In this document: in pieces, positions 9,046 through 17,531 of the stretch
Layout of the letters: every line of letters begins with the position of its first letter
Numbering within the stretch: the first letter of the stretch is position 1
Source: Hydrogenophilus thiooxidans
GTDB lineage: Bacteria > Pseudomonadota > Gammaproteobacteria > Burkholderiales > Rhodocyclaceae
Length of the DNA: 64,000 nt
Reading direction: 5' to 3'
Assembly (NCBI RefSeq): GCF_019049855.1
Contig: NZ_JAHLSY010000007.1
Location: forward strand, 42,268 to 106,267
Position numbers and translations under genes: made by a program
Notes under the pieces: generated by a model
What the model saw: the letters and a program-made list of their open reading frames with translations, nothing else
Databases searched by the model: none
What the model was told of the DNA's origin: nothing

Positions 9046-11244
9046 TTATAAAAAACCGAGCCGTTGCCGCGGGCCACCCTTTGCGACCACCTCGTCACGC
9101 AGCGCGCTCAACAGCGCCTCGCCGCTTGCCGCACCACCGAGCAGACGCAACCGCTTCACCGCGGCCGCGAAATCGCCAGGCGTCAAGCGGTCGAGTTCGC
9201 GGGTGCGGTGACTCCACGCTTCGGCTTCGTCGCGCGGAACCCCCAGCCGCACCGCCTCTTGGACGAAGAGCGCTGCCCGCTGCGGCGCGGTGAGATAGTC
9301 GAACCGCACCTTGAACGCAAAGCGACGCAGGCTCGCGGCGTCGAGTTGTTCCACGAGGTTGGTGGTGCAGATGAAAATGCCGTCGAACGCCTCCATTTGC
9401 GTGAGCAGTTCGTTGGTCTGCGTCACCTCCCAGTGCGCGTGCGCCCCACGGCGGTCGGCAAGGAAGCTGTCGGCCTCGTCCAAAAGCAGCACCGCCCCCC
9501 GCTCGCGCGCTTCCCGAAACATCGCCGCGATCGCCTTTTCGCTTTCGCCGAGCCATTTGGACAACAGGTCGGAGGCGCGTTTCACCACGATCGGCTTGTC
9601 GAGCGCGCGCGCGATCCCATGCGCGAATTCGGTCTTGCCGGTACCGGGCGGGCCATAGAAGCAGAGCGTTGCCTGCGGTTGCCGCGCCAGCGCCGCAACG
9701 AGCCGCTCCGGATCAATGTCGAGGTTGAGGAACGCCCAATCGAGCGCAGTTGCAGCAGGTAGCCGCGGCACCCCCCGTTCCCCAAGAAGCGCCAAGCTCG
9801 ATGCCAAAGCCCGTTCCGCGGCAACGAGCGGCGAGACCGCCGACTCTGGGCCTTTCCCAACCGGGCGCGCCGCCACCCAACGTGCCACCTGTGCCGCTTG
9901 CGCTAGGAGCGCCGGTGACGCTGCCTCGTGGCGCACAAGGCGCATCAACCATTCGTCGCTGGCGTTGAGCCCCGCAAACGCTTGCCGCGCGATCGCCATC
10001 CGCACCCCTTCGGGCGGGACGGGAAAACGCACCGCGTACGCGAAACGGCGCAAATAGGCCGGATCGAACGCCGCGTCGTTGGTGATCCAGATCGTCGGCA
10101 ACGGATTGTTCTCGAGCAGCCAATTGGTCCACGCTTTCGCGCCGCGGGTTGGCGCGGTATCGTCGTCTCCGCCCAACAGCGAAAGCAGCGTATGCCCCGA
10201 AGTGGGCAGCACATCTTCAGCTTCATCGAGCAGCATCAACGTCCGTTCGGCGCGCGCGGTGATACTCGACGCCGCGGCGTAGGCGCGCAGGCGCTCTTGA
10301 CCCTGGATCGGTTCGCCCGCTTCATCCTGCGCTGGGGTCTCCACCAGCCGCGCACCGAGCGCTTGCGCAAGCGCTTGCGCGAACTCGGTTTTGCCGGTAC
10401 CCGGCGGCCCATAAAAGAGCAGGTTCACCCCTTTGGCACGGGCCGCAAGCGCCCCGTCCAAGAGCGCGATCAAGGTCGCGGCATCCTGCGCCAAATGGGG
10501 AAAATCGGCGAGCGTACAGCGCGGCTGCCGCACCACCGGCCGAACGAACGCTGCCATCAAGTCGTCGGTGGTGAGTTGGCTCGAGAGCAAGAGGTGCGGC
10601 AGCCGCCCCATCACGTCGAAACGCGTCTCGAGGTCATGCCCCGCACGGGGCGCCGCATCGACCCGAACCAACCCAGCGCGGTGCAGCGCCCCGTCGGGCC
10701 GCAACGCTTTGACGACGAGCGCGCGGCGAACGTTCGCGATCGCCGCGACCGCCAACGCGACATGGTCGAGCCCACCCGGTTGGTTCGCCGCCGCCACCGC
10801 CGCGTGGAAACGGCGAAACGCCGCCAACGCCACCGCAAAGCGCAACACCCCCACTTCGGCGCGGTTGAGTCCCAGCACCTTGCCCAGACGCGCCGAATTG
10901 CGCAACAACGGCAATTTCGGGTTGATCGCGGCTTCGAGCTGCTCCAAGCGTTCGAGCAGCCGCTTCTCGATCCCCGCAGTGCCGAGCTTGCGCATCGCGG
11001 CGCGGTCGATCACCGTATCGCCCTCTTCGTCCTCGCGCGTCGGGACCAATTCGCCCACGTAGCGCACGTAGTCGCTGTCGAGCAGGATCGGCTCGGAAAA
11101 GATGCTCTCCTTGTCCAGGTGGCGGTGCCACCCGAACGCAAGCGTCAAACGGATCAACCACGCCCCGAGGAGCGGCGCATGGGGATCCCGGTCCGATGCG
11201 TCGAGGGCTTGAAAAAGATGAGCGAGGCGCTTGGCCAAAATCAC
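9046..11244 (-). CDS. Tandem AAA+ ATPase (Cdc48/VCP-like domain arrangement)
   Basis: A 732-aa cytoplasmic protein with two complete AAA+ modules. The first has Walker A GPPGTGKT at 279-286 and Walker B LMLLDEAED near 336-344. The second has GPPGTGKT at 531-538, Walker B VLLLDEAD near 585-592, and ends in a helical lid containing TPGDFAAAVKRLRLLGG. The roughly 270-residue N-terminal region has no motif I recognise. Two-ring AAA proteins remodel or unfold protein complexes; the client is unknown. The GTG at 11244 is only two bases from AAAGGAG, so the in-frame TTG at 11238 is an equally plausible start. It is co-directional with the DsrE-like gene. Confidence 0.88.
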   Translation of the reverse strand: MILAKRLAHLFQALDASDRDPHAPLLGAWLIRLTLAFGWHRHLDKESIFSEPILLDSDYVRYVGELVPTREDEEGDTVIDRAAMRKLGTAGIEKRLLERLEQLEAAINPKLPLLRNSARLGKVLGLNRAEVGVLRFAVALAAFRRFHAAVAAANQPGGLDHVALAVAAIANVRRALVVKALRPDGALHRAGLVRVDAAPRAGHDLETRFDVMGRLPHLLLSSQLTTDDLMAAFVRPVVRQPRCTLADFPHLAQDAATLIALLDGALAARAKGVNLLFYGPPGTGKTEFAQALAQALGARLVETPAQDEAGEPIQGQERLRAYAAASSITARAERTLMLLDEAEDVLPTSGHTLLSLLGGDDDTAPTRGAKAWTNWLLENNPLPTIWITNDAAFDPAYLRRFAYAVRFPVPPEGVRMAIARQAFAGLNASDEWLMRLVRHEAASPALLAQAAQVARWVAARPVGKGPESAVSPLVAAERALASSLALLGERGVPRLPAATALDWAFLNLDIDPERLVAALARQPQATLCFYGPPGTGKTEFAHGIARALDKPIVVKRASDLLSKWLGESEKAIAAMFREARERGAVLLLDEADSFLADRRGAHAHWEVTQTNELLTQMEAFDGIFICTTNLVEQLDAASLRRFAFKVRFDYLTAPQRAALFVQEAVRLGVPRDEAEAWSHRTRELDRLTPGDFAAAVKRLRLLGGAASGEALLSALRDEVVAKGGPRQRLGFL

Positions 11245-11309
11245 GACTCCTTTACTGCTTTCCTAGCGGTTCGGGTATCATCGCGCAAACGCAACCCGGA
11301 TGATTTTTC

Positions 11310-11723
11310 ATGGGGCACCACGCCGTTAGAGCGGAAAACCTCGATTCGGTTCGCCTGGACCTCTGGCTCTGGGCCGCCCGTTTCTTCAAGACCCGAACCC
11401 GCGCGCAAGAAGCGATCGCGGCAGGGCACGTCAAGCGCGAGGGCGACCGGGTGAAAGCGTCGCACCGAGTCAAGGTGGGCGAACGCTACACGATCCGCAT
11501 CGGCCCCTACGAATGGCAGATTACGGTTGCCGCGCTCAGCGACCGCCGCGGCCCGGCCGAGGTGGCCCAAACGCTCTACCAAGAGGACCCCGAAAGTCAC
11601 GCCCGCCGTCAAGCACAAGTGGCCGAGCGCCGCGCCCAGCAGGCGGCAGCTGCGAAACCGAGCAAAACCGCGATCGACCGCGCGCGCCTGCGGGCGCTGA
11701 AGCGGCAACAGCGCGCCCCGTGA
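11310..11723 (+). CDS. hslR: RNA-binding S4-domain protein (heat-shock protein 15)
   Basis: A small basic protein (137 aa). Its N-terminal half is an S4 RNA-binding domain: VRLDLWLWAARFFKTRTRAQ followed by IAAGHVKREGDRVKASHRVK. HslR-family proteins bind 50S subunits carrying stalled peptidyl-tRNA and help to rescue them. The C-terminal third is highly charged and rich in Arg, Ala and Gln, as is usual for the family. The start ATG at 11310 gives the canonical N-terminus. It is divergent from the tandem-AAA gene, with 65 bases between the two starts. Confidence 0.92.
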   Translation: MGHHAVRAENLDSVRLDLWLWAARFFKTRTRAQEAIAAGHVKREGDRVKASHRVKVGERYTIRIGPYEWQITVAALSDRRGPAEVAQTLYQEDPESHARRQAQVAERRAQQAAAAKPSKTAIDRARLRALKRQQRAP

Positions 11724-11744
11724 CCGCGCACAGCGACGGCACCC

Positions 11745-12032
11745 TTACGACGAAGCCGCTCGCAACGACAGACGCCGCGCCCTCTCCTCTTTTTCCGCTG
11801 CCTCTTGCAGGCGTGCAAGCCATCGGCGGTGCGCTTCATCCAGACAGAGATCGGCTTGAATGCGCTGCGTACAGGCAGCGCGTGCCGCAGCCAGCTCTTG
11901 GTCTGCCAGCTGCCGGATCCGCCGCGCCTCCTCCCTGAGCTGCACCGCTGGCGCCTGCTCCCGCGCCACCACGCCGCCAACCACCGCGACGACGCCGAGC
12001 ACTGCCGCCAAAAGCCAGAACCCTCCGCGCAT
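11745..12032 (-). CDS. Small membrane-anchored coiled-coil protein of unknown function
   Basis: I do not recognise this 95-aa protein. It has a single N-terminal hydrophobic helix (FWLLAAVLGVVAVVGGVVA) followed by a charged, heptad-like stretch rich in Glu, Arg and Ala. There are two cysteines (AACTQ and LCLDE) that could form a disulfide if the tail is periplasmic. A good AAGGAAG site lies eight bases before the ATG. It is encoded opposite to its neighbours hslR and thrH and fills the gap between them, which supports a real gene over a chance frame. The role is unknown. Confidence 0.6.
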   Translation of the reverse strand: MRGGFWLLAAVLGVVAVVGGVVAREQAPAVQLREEARRIRQLADQELAAARAACTQRIQADLCLDEAHRRWLARLQEAAEKEERARRLSLRAASS

Positions 12033-12084
12033 GGATCGAGCTTCCTTGTTAGAATTCGTCTATTGTATCCCTTTGGAAGCGAAG

Positions 12085-12726
12085 ATGGAACTCGTTTGCC
12101 TTGACCTCGAAGGGGTGTTGATCCCTGAAATGTGGGTGGCGTTCGCCGAAGCGGTAGGGATCCCGGAACTCAAGCGCACCACCCGTCAAGAACCCGATTA
12201 CGATCGGTTGATGCGCTTTCGTCTGAAGATCCTAGAAGAGCACGGTTTGGGCATCCGTGAGATCGAGCGGGTCATCGCCACCCTCGAGCCGCTGCCGGGC
12301 GCCAAAGCGTTTTTGGATGGCCTGCGGGAACGCTACCAGGTGATCATCCTTTCCGACACCTTCCAAGAGTTCGCACGGCCCTTGATGCGGCAACTGGGTT
12401 GGCCCACGCTCTTTTGCCACAACCTCGTCGTCGCTCCCAACGGCACGATCGCCGGCTACCGGCTGCGGATGAAAGACCAGAAACGGGAGGCGGTGAAACG
12501 GTTCAAAGAGCTCAACTTCCGAGTCGTCGCCGCGGGGGACTCCTACAACGACACCACGATGCTCGCCGAAGCCGACGCCGGGATCCTCTTTCGCGCGCCG
12601 CAGGCTGTGGTCGAAGCATTCCCGCAGTTTTCGCTCGTTCCCGAATCGTATCGCGAACTGCGTGCGGCGATCGATGACGCGTTTACCCGCATCGCCCAAG
12701 AACGGCACGAGGCAGCGGCGCGATGA
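12085..12726 (+). CDS. thrH: Bifunctional phosphoserine phosphatase/homoserine phosphotransferase
   Basis: A HAD-superfamily enzyme (213 aa from ATG 12085). It dephosphorylates phosphoserine and can pass the phosphate to homoserine, linking serine and threonine synthesis. It shows the ThrH-type motif I DLEGVLIPEMW (aspartates replacing the usual DxDxT layout, as in the ThrH branch), motif II LSDTFQEFA and motif III/IV GDSYNDTTMLAEADAGILF. Length matches Pseudomonas ThrH. The longer upstream frame is rejected because it begins in the divergent small gene's promoter and lacks similarity. The stop overlaps the purU start (ATGA), indicating coupled translation. Confidence 0.93.
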   Translation: MELVCLDLEGVLIPEMWVAFAEAVGIPELKRTTRQEPDYDRLMRFRLKILEEHGLGIREIERVIATLEPLPGAKAFLDGLRERYQVIILSDTFQEFARPLMRQLGWPTLFCHNLVVAPNGTIAGYRLRMKDQKREAVKRFKELNFRVVAAGDSYNDTTMLAEADAGILFRAPQAVVEAFPQFSLVPESYRELRAAIDDAFTRIAQERHEAAAR

Positions 12727-13598
12727 GCAATCGCACCTACACGCTCGTGGCGTCGTGCCCGGACCAGGTGGGGATCGTGGCGCGGGTGTCGCAGTTTCTT
12801 GCCGAACTGGGCGGCTGGATCCTCGAGACCAATTTCCATGCCGAACCGGCCGATGCCGCAAACCCGTCGGGCCGCTTCTTCATGCGCCTGCAGCTGCGCG
12901 CCGATTCGATCACGCTGCCCTTGGTGACGTTGCGCGAACAGTTCGCGCATGCGGTTGCCGAACCGCTCCAGATGCAGTGGCGGATCACCGATTCGGCGGT
13001 GAAAAAGCGGGTGGTGATCCTCGTGTCGAAGCAAGAACACTGCCTCTACGACCTCTTGGCGCGCTGGCAAGCTGGCGAGCTCGACGTCGAAATCCCCTGT
13101 GTGATCTCCAACCACCAAACGCTGCGCGGCATCGTCGAATGGCACGGGATCCCCTTTTTTCACGTCCCCGTCGCGCCAGAGAACCGATCCGAAGCGTTCG
13201 CCGAGATCCGCCGCATCTTCGACGAGGCAAAAGGGGACGTGATGGTGCTCGCCCGCTACATGCAGATCCTGCCGCCGGAGCTCTGCAACGCCTATGCGGG
13301 CCAAATCATCAACATCCACCACTCGTTCCTGCCCAGCTTTGTCGGTGCGCGTCCCTACCACCAGGCGTGGCAACGCGGCGTGAAACTGATCGGCGCCACC
13401 TGTCACTATGTAACGCCCGAGCTCGACCAAGGGCCGATCATCGAGCAGGACGTGATCCGGGTCGACCATACCGACACTCCGGACGAGATGATCCGCTACG
13501 GCAAGGATATCGAAAAAGCGGTGCTCGCGCGCGGGTTGCGTTATCATATCGAAGACCGGGTCTTGATCCACGGCACCCGCACCATCGTCTTTCGGTGA
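12723..13598 (+). CDS. purU: Formyltetrahydrofolate deformylase
   Basis: Hydrolyses 10-formyl-THF to formate and THF, balancing one-carbon pools and supplying formate for purine synthesis. The 291-aa protein has an N-terminal ACT domain (about 1-85, with SCPDQVGIVARVSQFL) followed by a formyltransferase-like domain containing IPCVISNH, the catalytic INIHHSFLPSFVGARPYHQA segment (core HHSFLPSF) and TCHYVTPELDQGPIIEQD. All are family signatures. The ATG overlaps the thrH stop by four bases, so the pair is an operon centred on serine and one-carbon metabolism. Confidence 0.95.
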   Translation: MSNRTYTLVASCPDQVGIVARVSQFLAELGGWILETNFHAEPADAANPSGRFFMRLQLRADSITLPLVTLREQFAHAVAEPLQMQWRITDSAVKKRVVILVSKQEHCLYDLLARWQAGELDVEIPCVISNHQTLRGIVEWHGIPFFHVPVAPENRSEAFAEIRRIFDEAKGDVMVLARYMQILPPELCNAYAGQIINIHHSFLPSFVGARPYHQAWQRGVKLIGATCHYVTPELDQGPIIEQDVIRVDHTDTPDEMIRYGKDIEKAVLARGLRYHIEDRVLIHGTRTIVFR

Positions 13599-13705
13599 TC
13601 CCAAGGGGTTGCAAACGACCGTTTTTGCGGCAAAATAGCGGACACATGCAGGAGGAGGGGGCGACGCGCCCGGTTGTTCCACCATTCTTTTCAGGAGCAA
13701 ACATC

Positions 13706-13981
13706 ATGAACAAAAGCGAATTCGTCGAAGCCTTGGCCGACAAGATGGGCAGCAGCAAAGCCGAAGCGGCACGTGCGCTCGACGCCGTGCTCGCCACCGT
13801 CACCGAACAGCTTGCGAAAGGCGAAAAGGTCACCTTCACGGGCTTTGGCTCGTTTGAAGTCGTCACCCGCGGCGAGCGTACGGGTCGCAACCCGCAAACC
13901 GGCGCAACGATCACCATTCCGGCCACCAAACTCCCGAAATTCACCGCGGGTGCGGCGCTGAAGAAAGCCGTGCTCGGGTAA
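13706..13981 (+). CDS. HU-type nucleoid DNA-binding protein
   Basis: A 91-aa histone-like protein that bends DNA as a dimer. It carries the HU signature GFGSFEVVTRGERTGRNPQT, including the flexible arm, and ends in FTAGAALKKAVLG. No N-terminal extension. The start MNKSEFVEALADKMG is the standard HU N-terminus; TCAGGAGC lies before the ATG. The gene stands alone between purU (107 bases upstream) and gshA, with a GC-rich hairpin after it. HU rather than IHF from its spelling and lack of IHF-specific residues. Whether it is the alpha- or beta-like form is not decidable. Confidence 0.95.
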   Translation: MNKSEFVEALADKMGSSKAEAARALDAVLATVTEQLAKGEKVTFTGFGSFEVVTRGERTGRNPQTGATITIPATKLPKFTAGAALKKAVLG

Positions 13982-14005
13982 CCCTTTCGTTCTGATCCGC
14001 ACCTG

Positions 14006-14044
14006 CGGCGCGGCGGCACTGCGTGCAGTCGCGCCGTTCTCTTT
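14006..14044 (+). terminator. Probable terminator after the HU gene
   Basis: Stem CGGCGCG (14006-14012) pairs with CGCGCCG (14030-14036), with an inner ACTGC/GCAGT helix, followed by a pyrimidine run TTCTCTTT rather than pure T. It sits 25 bases after the HU stop and before gshA. Confidence 0.45.
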
Positions 14045-14069
14045 CCGCTTACCGACTGCGACGCCGCGT

Positions 14070-15374
14070 ATGATCCCCCACCTCACCACGGCCCTTTCGG
14101 GGCCGCTCCTTGCGATCGAACAGCAATTCCTCGCCCACCAGCCGGCGATCGAACGCTGGTTTCGCCACTGGTTCACCGAGCACACCCCTCCGTTTTACGC
14201 TTCGACCGACCTCAGAAATGCCGGGTACAAACTCGCGCCGGTGGACTTGAACCTCTTTCCGGGTGGATTCAACAACCTGGCAGAACCCTTCACCCCGCTT
14301 GCCGTGCAGGCGCTGCAAGTCGCGATCGAACGAATCTGCCCCACGGCGCGGCAATTCCTTCTGATTCCGGAAAACCACACCCGCAACCGCTTCTACCTCA
14401 GCAACGTCTACCATCTGCAGCGGCTTTTGCGCCTCGCGGGGGTCGAGGTGCGCGTCGGGTCGCTCCTGCCTGAGATCGCGGAACCGACGCCGTTCGAAAC
14501 GCCGGCGGGCACGCTCGTCCTGGAACCGATCGTCCGGCGTGGCAACCGCATCGGGCTCGCCGATTTCGACCCGTGCGCGATCCTCCTCAACAACGACCTC
14601 TCCGCTGGGATTCCGGTGATCCTCGCCGAACCGCTCGAGCAGATCGTGATCCCGCCGCCGCAAGCGGGCTGGCATCGTCGCCGCAAATCGCACCACGCGG
14701 CGTGTTACGCGCAGGTTGCGAACGAATTCGCCCAAGCTTTCGCGCTCGACCCCTGGTATTTCACCCCGGCGTACCGCACCGTGGGGGGCGTAGACTTCCG
14801 CCACAAACAGGGGGTGGAGGCGCTTGCCGACGCTGCAAGCGACCTTTTCGACGAAATCCGACGGGAATACGCCGCGCGCGGCATCACCGAAACACCGTTT
14901 TTGGTGATGAAAGCGGATGCGGGCACCTACGGCATGGGGGTGATGATCGTCAAAGACCCCGCGGAACTGCGGGAACTCTCGCGCCGCGACCGCAACAAAA
15001 TGGCACGGGTCAAAGAGGGGCTCGAGGTCACCCAGGTGATTCTCCAAGAGGGGGTTCCCACCTTCGAACGGGTAGCGGGCGCCGCCGCCGAACCGGTCGT
15101 CTATTTCATCGACCACTACGTCGTGGGCGGGTTTTATCGCGTCCATACCGAACGGGGACCCGACGACAACCTCAACGCCCCTGGGATGCACTTCACGCCG
15201 CTTACCTTCGCGCGTCCCTGCTCGGTACCCGACTTTTCCGCTCAGCCCGACGCCGAACCGAACCGCTTCTACGCCTATGGCGTGGTGGCGCGGCTGGCGC
15301 TTGCAGCCGCCACCCTGGAGATCGAGGCGCTCATCACCCAAAGCGGAGAAACGCCGCCTGCGCCCCCCTGCTGA
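14070..15374 (+). CDS. gshA: Glutamate-cysteine ligase, Acidithiobacillus/Thiobacillus type
   Basis: First enzyme of glutathione synthesis, joining glutamate and cysteine with ATP. The 434-aa protein belongs to the distinct proteobacterial GshA branch seen in Acidithiobacillus and Thiobacillus, not to the E. coli GshA family. Recognisable segments are DLRNAGYKLAPVDLNLFPGG near the N-terminus and DAGTYGMGVMIV in the ATP-grasp-like part. It is followed after 12 bases by gshB, forming a complete two-step pathway. The ATG at 14070 has no clear ribosome-binding site but gives the canonical N-terminal length. Confidence 0.88.
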   Translation: MIPHLTTALSGPLLAIEQQFLAHQPAIERWFRHWFTEHTPPFYASTDLRNAGYKLAPVDLNLFPGGFNNLAEPFTPLAVQALQVAIERICPTARQFLLIPENHTRNRFYLSNVYHLQRLLRLAGVEVRVGSLLPEIAEPTPFETPAGTLVLEPIVRRGNRIGLADFDPCAILLNNDLSAGIPVILAEPLEQIVIPPPQAGWHRRRKSHHAACYAQVANEFAQAFALDPWYFTPAYRTVGGVDFRHKQGVEALADAASDLFDEIRREYAARGITETPFLVMKADAGTYGMGVMIVKDPAELRELSRRDRNKMARVKEGLEVTQVILQEGVPTFERVAGAAAEPVVYFIDHYVVGGFYRVHTERGPDDNLNAPGMHFTPLTFARPCSVPDFSAQPDAEPNRFYAYGVVARLALAAATLEIEALITQSGETPPAPPC

Positions 15375-15386
15375 GGGAAGCCGACG

Positions 15387-16343
15387 ATGGAACTCCTCTT
15401 TCTGATCGATCCACTCCCCGCGCTCAACCCGAAAAAAGACTCCTCGCTTTTTCTGATGCGGGAAGCGGCAGCGCGCGGCCACACCCTCTGGGTCGCTTAT
15501 CCCGGCGCGATTGCCTGGCGTCACGACCGCGTCTGTGCCGAAGCGCTGCCGCTTGCCGTCGACCCCAACACCCCGCATACCGCGTGGGCAGAAGGTGTGA
15601 CCCCACGCTGGCGGGCGCTCCGTGAATTTTCCGCGGTGCTGCTGCGCTTCGACCCGCCGTTCGATTTCGAATACCTGGCGCTCACCTGGCTGCTCGAGCG
15701 GGCGGAGCAGGAAGGCGCGCGCATCTTCAACGCCCCGCGCGCAGTGCGTGACCACTCCGAAAAACTGAGCATTCTCGAATTCGCCGAATTCATCCCGCCC
15801 ACTCGAGTGGTGCGGCGCATGCCCGACGTCCAGGAGGCGATCGATGCGCTCGGCGGCGACGTCATCGTGAAACCGCTCGACGCGATGGGGGGAGCGGGTA
15901 TTTTTCGCATCCGCCGCGACGACCCCAACCGCAACGCGATCGTCGAGACCGCCACCGCACAGGGCCAGCGCACGATCATGGTCCAGCAGTACCTCCCCGC
16001 GATCGCCGACGGCGACAAACGGGTCTTACTGATCGCCGGTACGGTGGTACCGTGGGCGCTCGCGCGGATCCCGAAAGCGGGCGAAACGCGCGGCAACCTC
16101 GCCGCTGGAGGCAAGGGGGTAGCGATGCCGCTCACCCCTGAGGAGCGGCGGGTCGCCGAAACGCTGGCGCCGATCCTGTGGCGGCGCGGCCTCTTTCTCG
16201 TCGGGCTCGATCTCATCGGGGGCAAACTCACCGAGATCAACGTCACGAGCCCCACCTGCTTCGTCGAGATCGCCGCGCAAAGTGGCGAGAACCCCGCGGC
16301 GACCGCGATCGAACGGCTCGAAGCGGTGATCGCGAACCACTGA
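15387..16343 (+). CDS. gshB: Glutathione synthase
   Basis: Adds glycine to gamma-glutamylcysteine using ATP (318 aa). ATP-grasp features are visible: KPLDAMGGAGIFRI (nucleotide-binding loop), QQYLPAIADGDKRVLLI, the Gly-rich lid ARIPKAGETRGNLAAGG and the metal-binding LTEINVTSPTCFVEI. The N-terminal MELLFLIDPLPALNPKKDS corresponds to the family's typical IDP-start. GAGGGAAG precedes the ATG. It lies in an operon with gshA upstream and is followed by apbE after only three bases. Confidence 0.95.
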   Translation: MELLFLIDPLPALNPKKDSSLFLMREAAARGHTLWVAYPGAIAWRHDRVCAEALPLAVDPNTPHTAWAEGVTPRWRALREFSAVLLRFDPPFDFEYLALTWLLERAEQEGARIFNAPRAVRDHSEKLSILEFAEFIPPTRVVRRMPDVQEAIDALGGDVIVKPLDAMGGAGIFRIRRDDPNRNAIVETATAQGQRTIMVQQYLPAIADGDKRVLLIAGTVVPWALARIPKAGETRGNLAAGGKGVAMPLTPEERRVAETLAPILWRRGLFLVGLDLIGGKLTEINVTSPTCFVEIAAQSGENPAATAIERLEAVIANH

Positions 16344-16346
16344 TCC

Positions 16347-17531
16347 ATGCCTGTGCCTGCGCGCTCTGCCGCTCTTCGCCGTGTCGTCACGCCACTCGTC
16401 TGGCTGTCGCTGCTTTTTGCGCTTGCCGCGTGCTCGCGCGAACCCACCTTGGTCCGCGAAGAGCAGTTCGTCTTCGGCACCCGCGTCGAACTCACCGTGG
16501 TCGACGCCGACGCGGAACACGCCCACGGTGTCTTAGCGGAAATCAGCCGCGAACTCGCGCGCCTGCACCGCACCTACCACGCCTGGGAACCGTCGCCGCT
16601 CACCCGCTTGAACGCCGCGATCGCTGCCGGACACCCCGCTCGCGTGAGCGCTGAGCTCGCGGCGATCCTTAGCGACGCCCAACAGTTCGTCCGCGCCAGC
16701 GACGGGCTTTTCGACCCCGGAATTGGCGCACTCGTTGCCCTCTGGGGCTTTCACCGCAGCGACTTCAGCGCCAACCAACCGCCCGACCCCGCGGCGATCG
16801 CCGCACTGCGCAACCGCAAACCGACGCTTGCAGCGCTCACCATCACGCCGCTCACACCCGATCCGGCGTCGCCGTGCGCACAACCGGACGCGGTCGACGC
16901 CATCGCCGCCAACGAAACCCCAGCGGCGTGCGTTACCAGTTCTAACCCTGCGGTGGCGATCGACCTTGGCGGCTACCTCAAAGGGTACGCGCTCGACCGT
17001 GCCGCCGAAATCGTTCGCCGCCACGCGATTACGGCGGCGCTCATCAATATCGGCGGCAACATCCTCGCGTTGGGACAGCCCAACGCCACGCGCCCATGGC
17101 GCATCGCGCTGCAACACCCGCGCCGCGCCGAACCGCTTGCGGTGCTTCCGCTCTACGATGGGGAAGCGATCGGCACCTCTGGGGACTATCAGCGCTATTT
17201 CCTCGCGGACGGACAGCGCTACCACCACCTGATCGACCCGCGCACCGGGTGGCCCGCCCCGGTGAATCAGGCGTTTACGGTCGTGATCCCGTCACGCCCC
17301 GATCACCGAACGGGGCTTCTCTCCGACGTCGTCAGCAAGCCGCTCTTCCTGGCTGGTGACGATTGGCCGCGCTACGCCGCGCGTTTCGGGGTGAGGCTTG
17401 CGCTTCGCGTCGCCGCGGACGGCGCCCTCACGGTGACTGCACCGCTCAACCAACGCCTGCGCTGGATCGACCCGCCCGATGCGCTCATCGTGGTCGATCC
17501 GCCAGAACCGCTATATGAACTCAGCGATTGA
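16347..17531 (+). CDS. apbE: FAD:protein FMN transferase (ApbE), lipoprotein
   Basis: Periplasm-facing flavin transferase that attaches FMN to threonines of membrane redox subunits such as NqrB/RnfG (394 aa). A signal peptide ends in the lipobox LAAC near residue 28, so it is inner-membrane anchored. Family landmarks are FGTRVELTV, DPGIGALVALWGFH, the DLGGYLKGYALDRA motif and NIGGNILALG. The longer internal segment (about 165-195) rich in Pro/Ala is a variable insertion. It closely follows gshB. The 3' end overlaps the convergent thioredoxin-like gene by 11 bases. No Nqr or Rnf target is in the window. Confidence 0.94.
   Translation: MPVPARSAALRRVVTPLVWLSLLFALAACSREPTLVREEQFVFGTRVELTVVDADAEHAHGVLAEISRELARLHRTYHAWEPSPLTRLNAAIAAGHPARVSAELAAILSDAQQFVRASDGLFDPGIGALVALWGFHRSDFSANQPPDPAAIAALRNRKPTLAALTITPLTPDPASPCAQPDAVDAIAANETPAACVTSSNPAVAIDLGGYLKGYALDRAAEIVRRHAITAALINIGGNILALGQPNATRPWRIALQHPRRAEPLAVLPLYDGEAIGTSGDYQRYFLADGQRYHHLIDPRTGWPAPVNQAFTVVIPSRPDHRTGLLSDVVSKPLFLAGDDWPRYAARFGVRLALRVAADGALTVTAPLNQRLRWIDPPDALIVVDPPEPLYELSD

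Noticed and set aside
9928..11454. 508-codon plus-strand frame opposite the tandem-AAA gene
   Set aside because: Arg/Gln/His-rich antisense composition with no domain; both AAA modules are unmistakable on the minus strand.
14049..15755. 568-codon minus-strand frame opposite gshA/gshB
   Set aside because: Antisense shadow: Arg/Val/Gly-rich, no motif, crosses two real genes.
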